Below, piece by piece: positions 35,351-45,896 of a DNA stretch of 64,000 nt (position 1 is its first letter; the number at the start of each line of letters is the position of its first letter). The translations under genes and the position numbers were made by a program. The notes below the pieces were generated by a model. It saw only the letters and a list, made by a program, of their open reading frames with translations, was not told the DNA's origin and searched no databases. The DNA is from Erinaceus europaeus (taxonomy: Eukaryota > Chordata > Mammalia > Eulipotyphla > Erinaceidae), in the NCBI RefSeq assembly GCF_950295315.1, contig NC_080166.1, positions 97,965,141 to 98,029,140 on the forward strand, written 5' to 3'.

Positions 35351-35500
35351 AACCTGTGGGGGAAGCTTCACAAGCGGTGAAGCAGGGCTGTAGGTGTCTC
35401 TGTCTCTCTCGCTGTCTCTCTCACCCCTCTCAGTTTCTCTCTGTCTCTATGCAGTAATAAGCGAGTAAAAAGATTTAGAAAAGTCAAAAAAAAAAAAAAA
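35351..35500 (+). mobile_element. SINE lacking its tRNA head, in L1 ORF2
   Basis: GAAATCCAGAAAATC flanks it at 35336-35350 and 35501-35515 (15 bp). The body starts in the CCTGTGGGGGAAGC segment of type A and runs through CACAAGCGGTGAAGCAGGGC and a pyrimidine stretch to A(15). 5' truncation with a perfect duplication shows it inserted already truncated. Confidence 0.9.
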
Positions 35501-37212
35501 GAAATCCAGAAAATCATGTGAAATTTCTATGAAGAACTATACACCACCAAGCTAGAAAATCTGGAAGAAATGGAACAATTCCTAGAAGCATATGCCCTTC
35601 CAAAACTGAACCAAGAACTACAAAACCTAAATGCACCAATCACAGAGAAAGAAATCGAAACCATTATTAAGAATCTCCCCAATAACCAAAGTCCTGGACC
35701 AGATGGCTTTACAAATGAATTCTACAAAACCTTCAGGAAACAGTTAGTACCCATACTTCTTAAGCTTTTCCATAAGATCGAAGAAACAGGTACACTACCT
35801 TCCACCTTCTATGAAGCCAACATCACCCTGATACCAAAAGCAGATAGAGACACAACAAAAAAGGAAAACGACAGACCAATATCTCTCATGAACAAAATGC
35901 CAAAACATTAAACAAGATCTTGGCCAACTGGATAGCAGCATATCAAAAAGATTGTTCATCACGACCAAGTGGGATTTATCCCAGGAATGCAAGGCTTGTT
36001 CAACATATGTTAAGTCAATCAATGTCATTCACCACATCAATAAAAGCAAAGCGAAATACCAAATGATTATCTCAGTAGAAGCAGAGCACACCTTTGACAA
36101 AATCCAACACCCATTCATGCTCAAAACTCTACAAAAAATGGGAATAGATGGGAAATTCCTCAAGATAGTGGAATCCATATATAACAAACCTACAGCCAAC
36201 ATCATACTCAATGGAGAAACTGAAAGCATTCCCCCTCAGATCGGGGACTAGACAGGGCTGTCCACTGTCACCATTACTCTTCAACATAGTATTGGAAGTT
36301 CTTGCCATAGCAATCAGGCAAGATAAAGGAATCAAAGGAATACAGATTGGAAGGGAAGAAGTCAAGCTCTCACTATTTGCAGATGATACCATAGTATATA
36401 TAGAAAAACCTAAAGAATCCAGCAGAAAACTACTGGAAGTTATTAGGCAATATATAGATAGCAAGGTGTCAGGCTACAAAATCAATGTACAAAAATCAGT
36501 GGCATTTCTTTATGCAAACACTAAATCTGAAGAAGAAGACATCCAGAAATCACTCCCATTCACTGTTGCAGCAAAATCAATAAAATACCTAGCAGTAAAG
36601 CTGACCAAAGAAGTGAAAGACTTATATACTGAAAACTATGAGTCACTATTCAAGGAAATAGAAACTGATACCAAGAAATGGAAAGACATTCCATGCTCAT
36701 GGACTGAAATAATAAATATCATAAAAATTAATATTCTCCCCAGAGCAATATACAAATTTAATGCAATACCCATCAAAGTTTCACCAAACCTCTTTAAGGG
36801 AATAGAACAAAAACTACAATCATTTATCTGGAACCTGAAAACACCTAGAATTGCCAAAACCATCTTGAGGAAAAGAAACAGAAATGGAGGCATCACACTC
36901 CTAGACCTTAAACTATATTATATAGCTATCATCATCAAAACAGCATGGTACTGGACCAAAAATAGGCTCACAGACCAGTGGAATAGAAATGAAATCCCAG
37001 AACTAAACCCCCACACCTATGGACATCTAATCTTTGATAAGGGGGCCCAAAGTATTAGATGGAAGAAGGAGGCTCTGTTCAATAAATGGTGCTGGGAAAA
37101 CTGGGTTGTAACATGCGGAAGAATGAAACTGGGACACAATCTTTTGGTGATGGGAATGGTGTTTATGTACACACTTATTAAATTATAGTCATATAAATCA
37201 CTATTTATAATA

Positions 37213-37221
37213 GTGATTATT
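37213..37221 (+). repeat. Left target-site duplication of the younger L1
   Basis: GTGATTATT here and at 44701-44709 bracket the element. The right copy follows directly after the poly(A). Confidence 0.8.
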
Positions 37222-37231
37222 GGAGGAGAGG

Positions 37232-37242
37232 AAGATGGCGGC
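37232..37242 (+). promoter_or_regulatory. YY1-like site, unit 1
   Basis: AAGATGGCGGC, 11 bp into the element, equals the YY1 consensus. Human L1 has a YY1 site at a similar place, where it positions transcription start. Function here is inferred. Confidence 0.7.
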
Positions 37243-37685
37243 CTGAGAAGTTGCTGACAGCGAGCGCTCTGACCGCATCGTCGGCAACGGTAGGATTTTC
37301 TGCCTTTAGCAGGCCAGTTAATAAGGGGTGACACCAAAGAGTGGGTACAATTTAATTTGGGTTAAGAATTAGAGTAAAGGTGACACGGACTAGCGGGGCT
37401 CCAGAATTCCCAGGGCGCCGGGCAAGGAGAGTGCGCCGGGCATTGTCCTCCGCCCGCCCAGGAAGGCGGCTCCTCCGCCGCCGGTTGCAGAGCGCGGTGG
37501 GCAGAGGACCCAGAGAGAGCACTTTAGCTCGGGGGCTTCCTCTTGGGAGAATCCAGGGTCCACCGCGACCCTGAGAGCAGATCCAAAGACTTCTTGAGTA
37601 TAGCTCTCATTGGATCAAAGGATTTGGAGCTAGTTTTCATTTTTGAGAAATCCTTTAAAAAAGTCTGGAGGGGGGGGTTTCCCGG

Positions 37686-37696
37686 AAGATGGCGGA
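37686..37696 (+). promoter_or_regulatory. YY1-like site, unit 2
   Basis: AAGATGGCGGA near the start of the second unit. The repeat of the site supports true promoter monomers. Confidence 0.7.
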
Positions 37697-38560
37697 CGAC
37701 GGAGAAGCGGCTAGCCTTTGAGCTCCGGACACATCTCGTGTAAACAATAGGATTTTCTGCCTTTAGCAGGCCAGCCAATAAGGGGCCACAGCGGACATAC
37801 CAAGGAGGTGTCTATAACTTAATTTGGGTTAAGAATTAGAGTAGGGGAAAAAAATTCTTTTTTCTTCCTTTTAATTTTCAAGCATACATCCTTCCCGCCG
37901 CTCCCCTCCCCCCACCATAAGCAGTGCCTGGGACCAGCTACTAGCAGGATACCCCATACCACCAAACAGGGTTTTTTTTTTTTTTTTTTTTTAACTCACT
38001 GATACACATTTGGGAAGTTCCTCGCACTGCTCTTTAATTACAACCCTTCTTCTTATATTCTCCCTTTTCTCTCTCTTATCTCTCTCTATCTCTTTTTTAT
38101 TTTTTATTATTATTATTATTTTTTATCTTGTCATACACTTCTTTCTTCTTTGCCTTTCTGAATTTGTCAATTACTTTGGGGAAGAAATCTGACCCAGAGT
38201 GGACTTTCTATGTGTGTATCTCTGCTCTAGTTCCCTTTACACTCTTGTTACCCCTAGAATATACACTGGATAGTAGATTTGCATAACTGTCTATTCTTGC
38301 TATCCTCTCTTTCTTTTCTCTTTCTTCACTGGGATTTGGTTACTATTTTTTCACGGACTGGAGAAATTGTTTGGCTAACTGGTAACGATTAAACTCCTTC
38401 AATACTTACTTCAGTTGCTACTGTAATTCTGGAGGTTGGTGAGTGCAATTGTCATAAAGGTATTTAGTACAGTGCTACTTGTGCCCAAAACACAACAACT
38501 GAGGAACAACAGAGCATTAAAAAAAAAAAAAAAGAGAGAGAAACACATAAATAAAAAAAA

Positions 38561-39475
38561 ATGGGTAGATTAAAAACAAATAAAACTGCTACCCCAAAGA
38601 ATGAAGACAAGAGCCCAGAAGAAACCATAAATCAATCAGAAGTAACCATAGATAAGAAAAGTATGCAAGCAATAATAAACTTATTAATCACAGAAATGAA
38701 AACAACATTGGAGGAAAGGAATGGCAGTATTAGGGAAACAACAGTTGAGACACCCAAGGAAAATACTGATTATCTTGAGACAATTAGAGAACTGAAAGCT
38801 GAAATAGCTGTAATGAAGAAAGAAGCTGAGGCAAGGGAAAGCAGACTAACAGAAGCAGAAAACAGAATTAGTCAGACAGAGGATGAGTTAGAGAAAACTA
38901 AAAAAGAGGTGAAAGAGCTTAAAAAGAGATTGAGAGACACTGAAAACAACAACAGAGACATATGGGATGATCTCAAAAGAAGTAACATTCGTATAATTGG
39001 CCTGCCAGAGGAAGAAAGAGAGGAAGGGGAAGCAAACATTCTAGAGGAAATAATACAAGAAAATTTCCCAGACCTGAATAACAGAAAGGATATCAAGGTG
39101 CAAGAGGCCCAGAGAGTACCAAACAGAATCAACCCAGACCTGAAAACACCAAGACACATCATAGTCACAATGAGAAGAAGTAAGGATAAAGAAAGGATCC
39201 TAAAGGCTGCAAGAGAGAAACAAAAAGTCACATACAGGGGAAAACCCATAAGACTTTCTGCAGATTTCTCCACTCAAACTCTAAAAGCCAGAAGGGAGTG
39301 GCAAGATATCTATCGAGCCCTGAATGAAAAAGGGTTTCAACCAAGGATAATATATCCTGCTAGACTTTCATTCAAGCTAGATGGAGGGATCAAAACCTTC
39401 TTAGACAAACAACAGTTAAAGGAGGCAACTATCACCAAGCCGGCCCTGAAAGAGGTACTAAAAGACCTCTTATAA
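38561..39475 (+). CDS. L1 ORF1 protein, intact (304 aa)
   Basis: RNA-binding chaperone that coats L1 RNA in cytoplasmic particles and is needed for retrotransposition. ATG follows an A-rich leader; the frame ends TTATAA. Residues 1-70 are basic and polar. Residues ~75-140 form a long heptad-rich, Glu/Lys-rich coiled coil for trimerisation. RRSNIRIIGLPE at ~143-155 opens the RRM-like domain. TPRHIIVTMRRSKDKERIL (~197) and YRGKPIRLSADFS (~224) are followed by the C-terminal domain with ARREW, IYRALNEKGFQPRI and YPARLSF, all typical of mammalian ORF1p. Size is close to the usual ~340-370 aa but on the short side. No internal stop is seen; activity is untested. Confidence 0.9.
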   Translation: MGRLKTNKTATPKNEDKSPEETINQSEVTIDKKSMQAIINLLITEMKTTLEERNGSIRETTVETPKENTDYLETIRELKAEIAVMKKEAEARESRLTEAENRISQTEDELEKTKKEVKELKKRLRDTENNNRDIWDDLKRSNIRIIGLPEEEREEGEANILEEIIQENFPDLNNRKDIKVQEAQRVPNRINPDLKTPRHIIVTMRRSKDKERILKAAREKQKVTYRGKPIRLSADFSTQTLKARREWQDIYRALNEKGFQPRIIYPARLSFKLDGGIKTFLDKQQLKEATITKPALKEVLKDLL

Positions 39476-39535
39476 ACAAGAACATCACTATAATACTTGT
39501 AATATATCAGAGTAAACAAATTGTTTTTTAGAACA

Positions 39536-42500
39536 ATGGCACTACAATACATTAAATCCATAATATCAATAAATGTCAATGGCTTAAACTCACCCATCAA
39601 AAGGCACAGGGTGGGGGGATGGATCAGAAAACATAACCCAACCATATGCTGCTTGCAAGAATCCCATCTGTCACAACAAGATAAACACAGACTTAAAGTG
39701 AAAGGGTGGAAAACTATCATACAGGCTAACGGTCCACAAAAAAGGGCAGGAACAGCCATTCTCATCTCAGACACGATAGATTTTAAATTAAATAAAGTAA
39801 TAAAAGATAGGCAAGGACATTACATAATGATTAGAGGATCAATCAGCCAAGAAGACTTAACAATTATTAACATCTATGCACCCAACGAGGGACCATCTAA
39901 ATACATTAAACACCTACTGAAAGAATTTCAAAAATATATCAATAGTAATACAATAATAGTGGGAGACTTCAATACCCCACTCTCACACTTAGACAGATCA
40001 ACAAAGCAGAGAACCAATAAAGATACAAGAGAATTGAATGAAGAGATTGACAGACTAGACCTCTTGGACATTTTCAGACTCCTCCACCCCAAAAAAACTG
40101 GAATACACCTTCTTTTCAAATCCACATAACACATACTCAAGGATAGACCACATGTTAGGCCACAAAGACAACATCAATAAATTCAAGAGCATTGAAATCA
40201 TCCCAAGTATCTTCTCAGACCACAGTGGAGTAAAACTAACTTTTAACAACAAACGGAAAATTATTAAAAGACATAGAATTTGGAAACTAAACAACATGCT
40301 CCTTAACAACCACTGGGTCAGAGACTCACTCAAACAGGAAATTCAAATGTTCCTGGAAACTAATGAAAATGAAGACACAACCTATCAAAATATTTGGGAC
40401 ACAGCGAAAGCAGTACTGAGAGGGAAACTTATAGCCATACAATCACATATTAAACACCAAGAAGAAGCTCAAATGAACGACCTTACTAGACACCTCAAGG
40501 ACTTAGAGGAAGAGGAACAAAGGAACCCTAAAGCAACCAGAAGGACAGAAATCACCAAAGTTAGAGCAGAAATAAACAACATCGAAAATAAAAGAACCAT
40601 ACAAAAGATCAATGAAGCCAAATGTTGGTTCTTTGAAAGATTAAACAAAATTGACAAACCCCTAGCCAGACTCACCAAACAAAAAAGAGAGAAGACTCAA
40701 ATTAATAGAATTGTAAACGATGCAGGAGATATCACAACTGACACCACAGAAATCCAGAGAATTCTGCGAAACTTCTATAAAGAACTATATGCCACCAAGC
40801 TAGAGAATCTGGAAGAAATGGAACAATTCCTAGAAACCTATGCACTTCCAAAACTGAACCAAGAAGAACTACAAAATCTAAATGCACCAATCACAGACAA
40901 AGAAATTGAAACCGTTATTAAGAATCTCCCCAACAACAAAAGTCCTGGACCAGATGGCTTCACAAACGAATTCTACAAAACTTTCAGGAAACAGTTAATA
41001 CCCATACTTCTTAAGCTATTCCATAAGATTTAAGAAACAGGAATACTCCCTTCCACCTTTTATGAAGCCAACATCACCCTGATACCAAAAGCTGATAGGG
41101 ACAGAACAAAAAAGGAAAACTACAGACCAATATCTCTGATGAACATAGATGCCAAAATATTAAACAAGATCTTGGCCAACCGGATACAGCAACACATCAA
41201 AAACATTGTTCATCATGACCAAGTGGGATTCATCCCAGGAATGCAAGGCTGGTTCAACATCCGTAAATCAATCAATGTCATTCATCACATCAATAAAAGC
41301 AAAGCCAAAAACCACATGATTATCTCAATAGATGCAGAGAAAGCCTTTGACAAAATCCAACACCCATTCATGCTCAAAACTCTACAGAAAATGGGAATAG
41401 ATGGGAAATTCCTCAAGATAGTGGAGTCTATATATAGCAAACCTACAGCCAACATCATACTCAATGGAGAGAAGCTGAAAGCATTCCCCCTCAGATCGGG
41501 GACTAGACAGGGCTGTCCACTGTCACCGTTACTCTTCAACATAGTATTGGAAGTTCTTGCCATAGCAATCAGGCAAGATAAAGGAATCAAAGGGATACAG
41601 ATTGGAAGGGAAGAAGTCAAGCTCTCACTATTTGCAGATGATATGATAGTATACATAGAAAGACCTAAAGAATCCAGTAGAAAATTACTGGAAGTTGTTA
41701 GGCAATATAGCAAGGTATCAGGCTACAAAATCAATGTACAAAAATCAGTGGCATTTCTTTATGCAAACACTAAATCTGAAGAAGAAGACATCCAGAAATC
41801 ACTCCCATTTACTGTTTCAGCAAAATCAATCAAATACCTAGGAATAAAGTTGACCAAAGAAGTGAAAGACTTGTATACTGAAAACTATGAGTCGCTACTC
41901 AAGGAGATAGAAACTGATACCAAGAAATGGAAAGATATCCCATGCTCATGGATTGGAAGAATAAATATCATCAAAATGAATATTCTCCCCAGAGCCATAT
42001 ACAAATTTAATGCAATACCCATCAAAGTTCCACCAGGTTTCTTTAAGAGAATAGAACAAACGCTACAATCATTTATCTGGAACCTGAAAACACCTAGAAT
42101 TGCCAAAACCATCTTAAGGAAAAGAAACAGAAATGGAGGCATCACACTCCCAGACCTTAAACTATATTATAAAGCCATCATCATCAAAACAGCATGGTAC
42201 TGGAACAAAAATAGGCATACAGACCTGTGGAACAGAATTGAAAGCCCAGAAGTAAATCCCAACACCTATGGGCATCTAATCTTTGATAAGGGGGCCCAAA
42301 GGATTAAATGGAAAAAGGAGGCTCTCTTCAATAAATGGTGCTGGGAAAACTGGGTTGTAACATGCAGAAGAATGAAATTGAACCACTTTATCTCACCAGA
42401 AACAAAAATCAACTCCAAATGGATCAAAGACCTAGATGTCAGACCAGAAACAATCAAATACTTAGAGGAAAACATTGGTAAAACACTTTCCCACATACAC

Positions 42501-43345
42501 CTCAAGGACATCTTTGATGAATCAAACCCAATTGCAAGGAAGACCAAAGCAGAAACAAACCAATGGGACTACATCAAATTGAAAAGCTTCTGCACATCCA
42601 AAGAAACTATAAAACAAACAGAGAGACCCCTCACAGAATGGGAGAAGATCTTCACATGCCAGACATCAGACAAGAAACTAATCACCAAAATATATAAAGA
42701 GCTCAGCAAACTTAGCCGCAAAAAAGCAAATGACCCCATCCAAAAATGGGCAGAGGAAATGAACAAAACATTCACCACAGAGGAGATCCAAAAGGCTAAC
42801 AAACATATGAAAAACTGCTCTAGGTCACTGATTATCAGAGAAATGCAAATCAAGACAACACTAAGATACCACCTCACTCCTGTAAGAAGGACAGCAGCAA
42901 CAAATGCTGGAGAGGATGTGGGGACAGAGGAACCCTTTTACATTGCTGGTGGGAATGTAAATTGGTACAGCCTCTGTGGAGAGCAGTCTGGAAAACTCTC
43001 AGAAGGCTAGACATGGACCTTCCATATGACCCAATAATTCCTCTCCTGGGGTTATACCCCAAGGACTCCATAACACCCAACCAAAAAGAGGTGTGTACTC
43101 CTATGTTCATAGCAGCACAACTTATAATAGCTAAAACTTGGAAGCAACCCAGGTGCCCAACAACAGGTGCGTGGCTGAGAAAGCTGTGGTATATATACAC
43201 AATGGAATACTATGCAGCTATCAAGAACAATGAACCCACCTTCTCTGACCCATCTTGGACAGAGCTAGAAGGAATTATGTTAAGTGAACTAAGTCAGAAA
43301 GATAAAGATGAGTATGGGATGATCCCACTCATCAACAGAAGCTGA
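39536..43345 (+). pseudogene. L1 ORF2 (endonuclease/reverse transcriptase), three disruptions
   Basis: The product would nick target DNA and reverse-transcribe the RNA on the spot. Endonuclease motifs: INVNGL near residue 13, CLQESH, YAPNEG, VGDFN, SDHSG (~40218). Reverse transcriptase: SPGPDGF (~40945), [15 protein letters not shown] (~41226), [16 protein letters not shown] (~41494), FADDM (41631-41645). C-terminal CWRGCG...HCWWEC cluster near 42905-42960. Breaks: one extra A in the seven-A run at 40091-40097 (frameshift), TAA at 41031-41033 replacing a Glu codon (the older copy has GAA), and a frame change near 42890. The rest is well preserved. Confidence 0.95.
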
Positions 43346-44700
43346 CTAAGAAGATCTGAAAGGGAAACTAAAAGCAGGACCTGATCAAATTGTAAGTAGG
43401 GCACCAAAGTAAAAACCCAGTGGTGAGGGGTAGGCATGTAGCTTCCTGGGCCAGTGGGGGGTGGGAGTGGGCGGGAGGGAAGGGTCACAGTCCTTTGGTG
43501 GTGGGAATGGTGTTTATGTACACTCCTAGCAAAATGTAGACATATAAATCAGTAGCTAATTAATATGAGAGGGGGGAATCAATTGTATGTCTCAAAGTTT
43601 CTCAAAAGACAAACTGAATCTTTTTAATATTTAGGCTATGTATTTGATATGCGGACTCTCTCAAAAGCCTAGACCAAGTAGATTAGAAGCTTCCAATAGC
43701 ACAGCTATATACAAGATACTGGGTACTGTCCAGAAAACCATAACAAAGGGACTTTTCAAAGTTAACCCAATTAACAAATAATGTGATGATAATATTAACT
43801 ATTGAGTGTCTTTTTGAACCCTAAGACAGCAGGAACCTCACATCTTCACTATAGAGCCCCTACTTCCCCCAGTCCTGGAACCCTTGGATAGGGCCCACTT
43901 TCCCGTATGCATCTCCCAATCCAAACCAAATAACATTGCATCTGCCGATCACAACCTAACCAAAGCAATGATTGCTACCTCAACATGCTTCACCTCAGAA
44001 TGTATCCAGAGACTTCACGTGTGGAATGACAACCCTTCAGCTTCATTACTCGGGTGAGACCTTTCCTTTAATAGTACACTCTAATTTCATCTCAGGTAGT
44101 TCACTTTCTAACAAAGTCCCATAACCTAGATATACACCAGTTTCTGTGAGAGAGAGCTTATGTGCACACGTATTCATAAACTACTGCAAAATATATACCT
44201 GAAAGCAGGACTACACTAGAGTTTGCAGTGAGTACCTCCCTAACACTTCCTCTCCACTATTCCAAGCTTGGGATCCATGATTGCTCAACAAATTGTTTGG
44301 CTTCATATGTTAACTCTCTTTTCAATCACCAGGTTCCAGATGCCATCAGGATGCTGGCTAGGCTTCCCTGGATTGAAGACCCCACCAATGTGTCCTGGAG
44401 CTCAGCTTCCCCAGAGTCACACCCTACTAGGGAAAGAGAGAGGCAGACTGGGGGTATGGACCGACCAGTCAATGCCCATGTTCAGCGGGGAAGCAATTAC
44501 AGAAGCCAGACCTTCTACCTTCTGCATCCCTCAACGACCCTGGGTCCATGCTCCCAGAGGGATAGAGAATGGGAAAGCTATCAGGGGAGGGGGTGGGTTA
44601 TGGGGATTGGGTGTTGGGAATTGTGTGGAGTTGTACCCCTCCTACCTTATGCCTTTGTTCACTAATCCTTTCTTAAATAAAAAATTTAAAAAAAAAAAAA
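43346..44700 (+). other. Long L1 3' UTR (1.35 kb)
   Basis: Unusually long compared with the ~200-500 bp I associate with human L1 3' UTRs. G-rich GGCCAGTGGGGGGTGGGAGT at 43451 corresponds in place to the conserved polypurine tract of mammalian L1s. The terminal ~450 bp are the part found as separate truncated copies across this window. Open frames of 145-149 codons (44228-44717) are in overlapping frames without L1 coding homology and are taken as chance. Confidence 0.8.
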
Positions 44701-44709
44701 GTGATTATT

Positions 44710-45150
44710 ATGACTAATATAAATATATAATACTAATATATAGAATTCCCACGATTTCAGATTTCAGTATGCCTGACAATACAAAGTGACAACTCAGGAG
44801 AAAGAATATATATACATATATATTGAAAAAGCCCACTATAAATGAAATTCTTCCCCTTTATTTTTAATCACCAGTATAATGATCAATAATTCATCATTCA
44901 TTGATAGTCAGTGGCATCAAGGTCAACATAAAACTTCCAAATTTAAAATTACATATGGCTTTATGACTGTAAAATTAGAATTATGCATGAAGGAAAAATT
45001 TAACTTGATGAATTTTAAAATAATATATTCTTGAAGGCTTTCTGTCACTGATAATTTTTAGTTGGGCAAATAATCTTCAAAAAGGCATGATTGTAACCGT
45101 AGATCCCCCTATTGATTGATTGATAAGAGAAGCAAAAACCTTGTGCTTCA
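44710..45150. other. No recognisable feature
   Basis: AT-rich sequence following the L1. It could include the displaced end of the older L1, but I see no clear match. Confidence 0.5.
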
Positions 45151-45154
45151 CCTG

Positions 45155-45208
45155 CAAGAGAGAAACTGCACAAGCAGTGAAGCAGGTCTGCTGGTGTCTA
45201 TCTGTCTT

Positions 45209-45258
<50 letters not shown>

Positions 45259-45370
45259 CCTCCCTTCTCAATTTCTCTCTTTCCTATCAAATTAAAAAGA
45301 AAAAAATGGCTACCAGGAAAAGTGGATTCCTAGTTGCCGGTACTGTGCCCCAGCAACAAGTTTAGTGTTA
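45155..45370 (+). mobile_element. Type B SINE, internally shortened, with (CT)n
   Basis: CACCTGCAAGAGAGAAACTG, AAGCAGTGAAGCAGGTCTGC, (CT)n at 45210-45256, TTTCCTATCAAATTAAAAAG, then AGGAAAAGTGGATTCCTAGT and CCCCAGCAACAAG. The tRNA head is absent. Confidence 0.75.
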
Positions 45371-45734
45371 ATAAAACAAACAAACAAAATTACCACTGAG
45401 AATGTGGGAAGACATGCATGAGGCAGAATTTTTTTTTTTTTGAGACAAAAAGAAGAAGGTAATTTTTTAAACATTTAAGTATAAAATGTTAACTAGATAT
45501 CTTAATAAAAATGTCTAGCTAAGGATTTGGATAGATGAATCAAGAGTTCAGAGACATGGATGTGAACCTAAATCTTATGGGTTTCCAATGTTAGAAGTCA
45601 AAATCAAGAGGAGATTATAACAAAGGAGATACCTAAGGTCATGTCACATGAAGCATTTTGAGACAATCTATTTCTGTCATATAACCCTTTGGTCTGAATC
45701 TTTGTGGGCTCTTCATTTCTTTAAATTTCTTCTC
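45371..45734. other. No recognisable feature
   Basis: Includes (AAAC)n at 45373-45390 and T(12) at 45430-45441. Nothing else recognised. Confidence 0.5.
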
Positions 45735-45896
45735 TTTGTTTTATTTATTTTTAAGACTTTATTTACTTATTAATGAGAATGTTAGGAGAAGAGAGAGAGA
45801 ACCAGACATCACTCTGGTACATGAGCTGCCCAGGATTGTAATCAGGACTTTATGCTTGAGAGTTCAATGGTTTATCCACTGCACCACCTCCCAGAA
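45735..45896 (-). mobile_element. Type D SINE, minus strand
   Basis: AAGACTTTATTTACTTATTA tail side, CCAGACATCACTCTGGTACA, TTGAGAGTTCAATGGTTTAT and CCACTGCACCACCTCCCAGA head. Confidence 0.8.

Larger units (their letters stand above)
33660..37140 (+). pseudogene. Decayed L1 ORF2 (endonuclease/reverse transcriptase)
   Basis: ATG at 33660, INVNGL near the start, YAPN near 34000, GDFN near 34090, then the insertion at 34124-34580. The reverse transcriptase half (35570-37188) keeps SPGPDGF (~35690), [16 protein letters not shown] (~36240) and FADD (36376-36387). Frameshifts and stops are frequent before 36211, after which 325 codons remain open. It ends at the internal deletion, so the cysteine-rich C-terminus is absent. 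Confidence 0.85.
31403..37221 (+). mobile_element. Older L1, 5' end present, internally deleted and decayed
   Basis: The 5' UTR starts GGGGGCAGAGAAAAGATGAC, homologous to the younger L1's first unit. ORF1 and ORF2 relics follow, then an abrupt jump near 37131-37139 from mid-ORF2 to the 3' UTR (compare 42369 with 43490). About 1.1 kb is missing. Three later insertions lie in it: a non-L1 LINE fragment, a SINE and the younger L1. CpGs are widely converted to TG/CA. Confidence 0.9.
37222..38560 (+). promoter_or_regulatory. Tandem two-unit L1 5' UTR promoter
   Basis: A block starting GAAGATGGCGG and containing AGGATTTTCTGCCTTTAGCA and TAATTTGGGTTAAGAATTAG occurs at 37231-37377 and again at 37685-37840. 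Between them lies a GC-rich, CpG-rich stretch (37380-37560) that occurs once. This resembles the monomer-type L1 promoters of mouse rather than the single unit of human L1. The last part (37840-38560) is AT-rich and leads into ORF1. Confidence 0.8.
37222..44700 (+). mobile_element. Younger L1, full length, 7.48 kb
   Basis: Order: two-unit 5' UTR (37222-38560), ORF1 (38561-39475), 60-bp spacer, ORF2 (39536-43345), 1.35-kb 3' UTR (43346-44700) with AATAAA at 44676-44681 and a terminal A-run, bracketed by 9-bp duplications. ORF1 is intact but ORF2 has three inactivating changes, so the copy cannot move by itself. CpG content of the 5' UTR is still high, consistent with a relatively recent insertion. 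Confidence 0.95.

Noticed and set aside
38872..39273. Antisense open frames of 100-145 codons over L1 ORF1 and ORF2
   Set aside because: They are mirror images of the L1 coding strand, rich in Leu/Ser/Phe from reverse-reading Glu/Lys codons, with no independent features.
40087..40101. Programmed -1 ribosomal frameshift at the A-run in ORF2
   Set aside because: The AAAAAAC heptamer is not in the required phase, and the shift needed is +1, not -1. A homopolymer indel explains it better.
44228..44717. Two overlapping open frames of 145 and 149 codons in the L1 3' UTR
   Set aside because: They lie downstream of the ORF2 stop, overlap each other in different frames, and are interrupted in other copies of the same tail.
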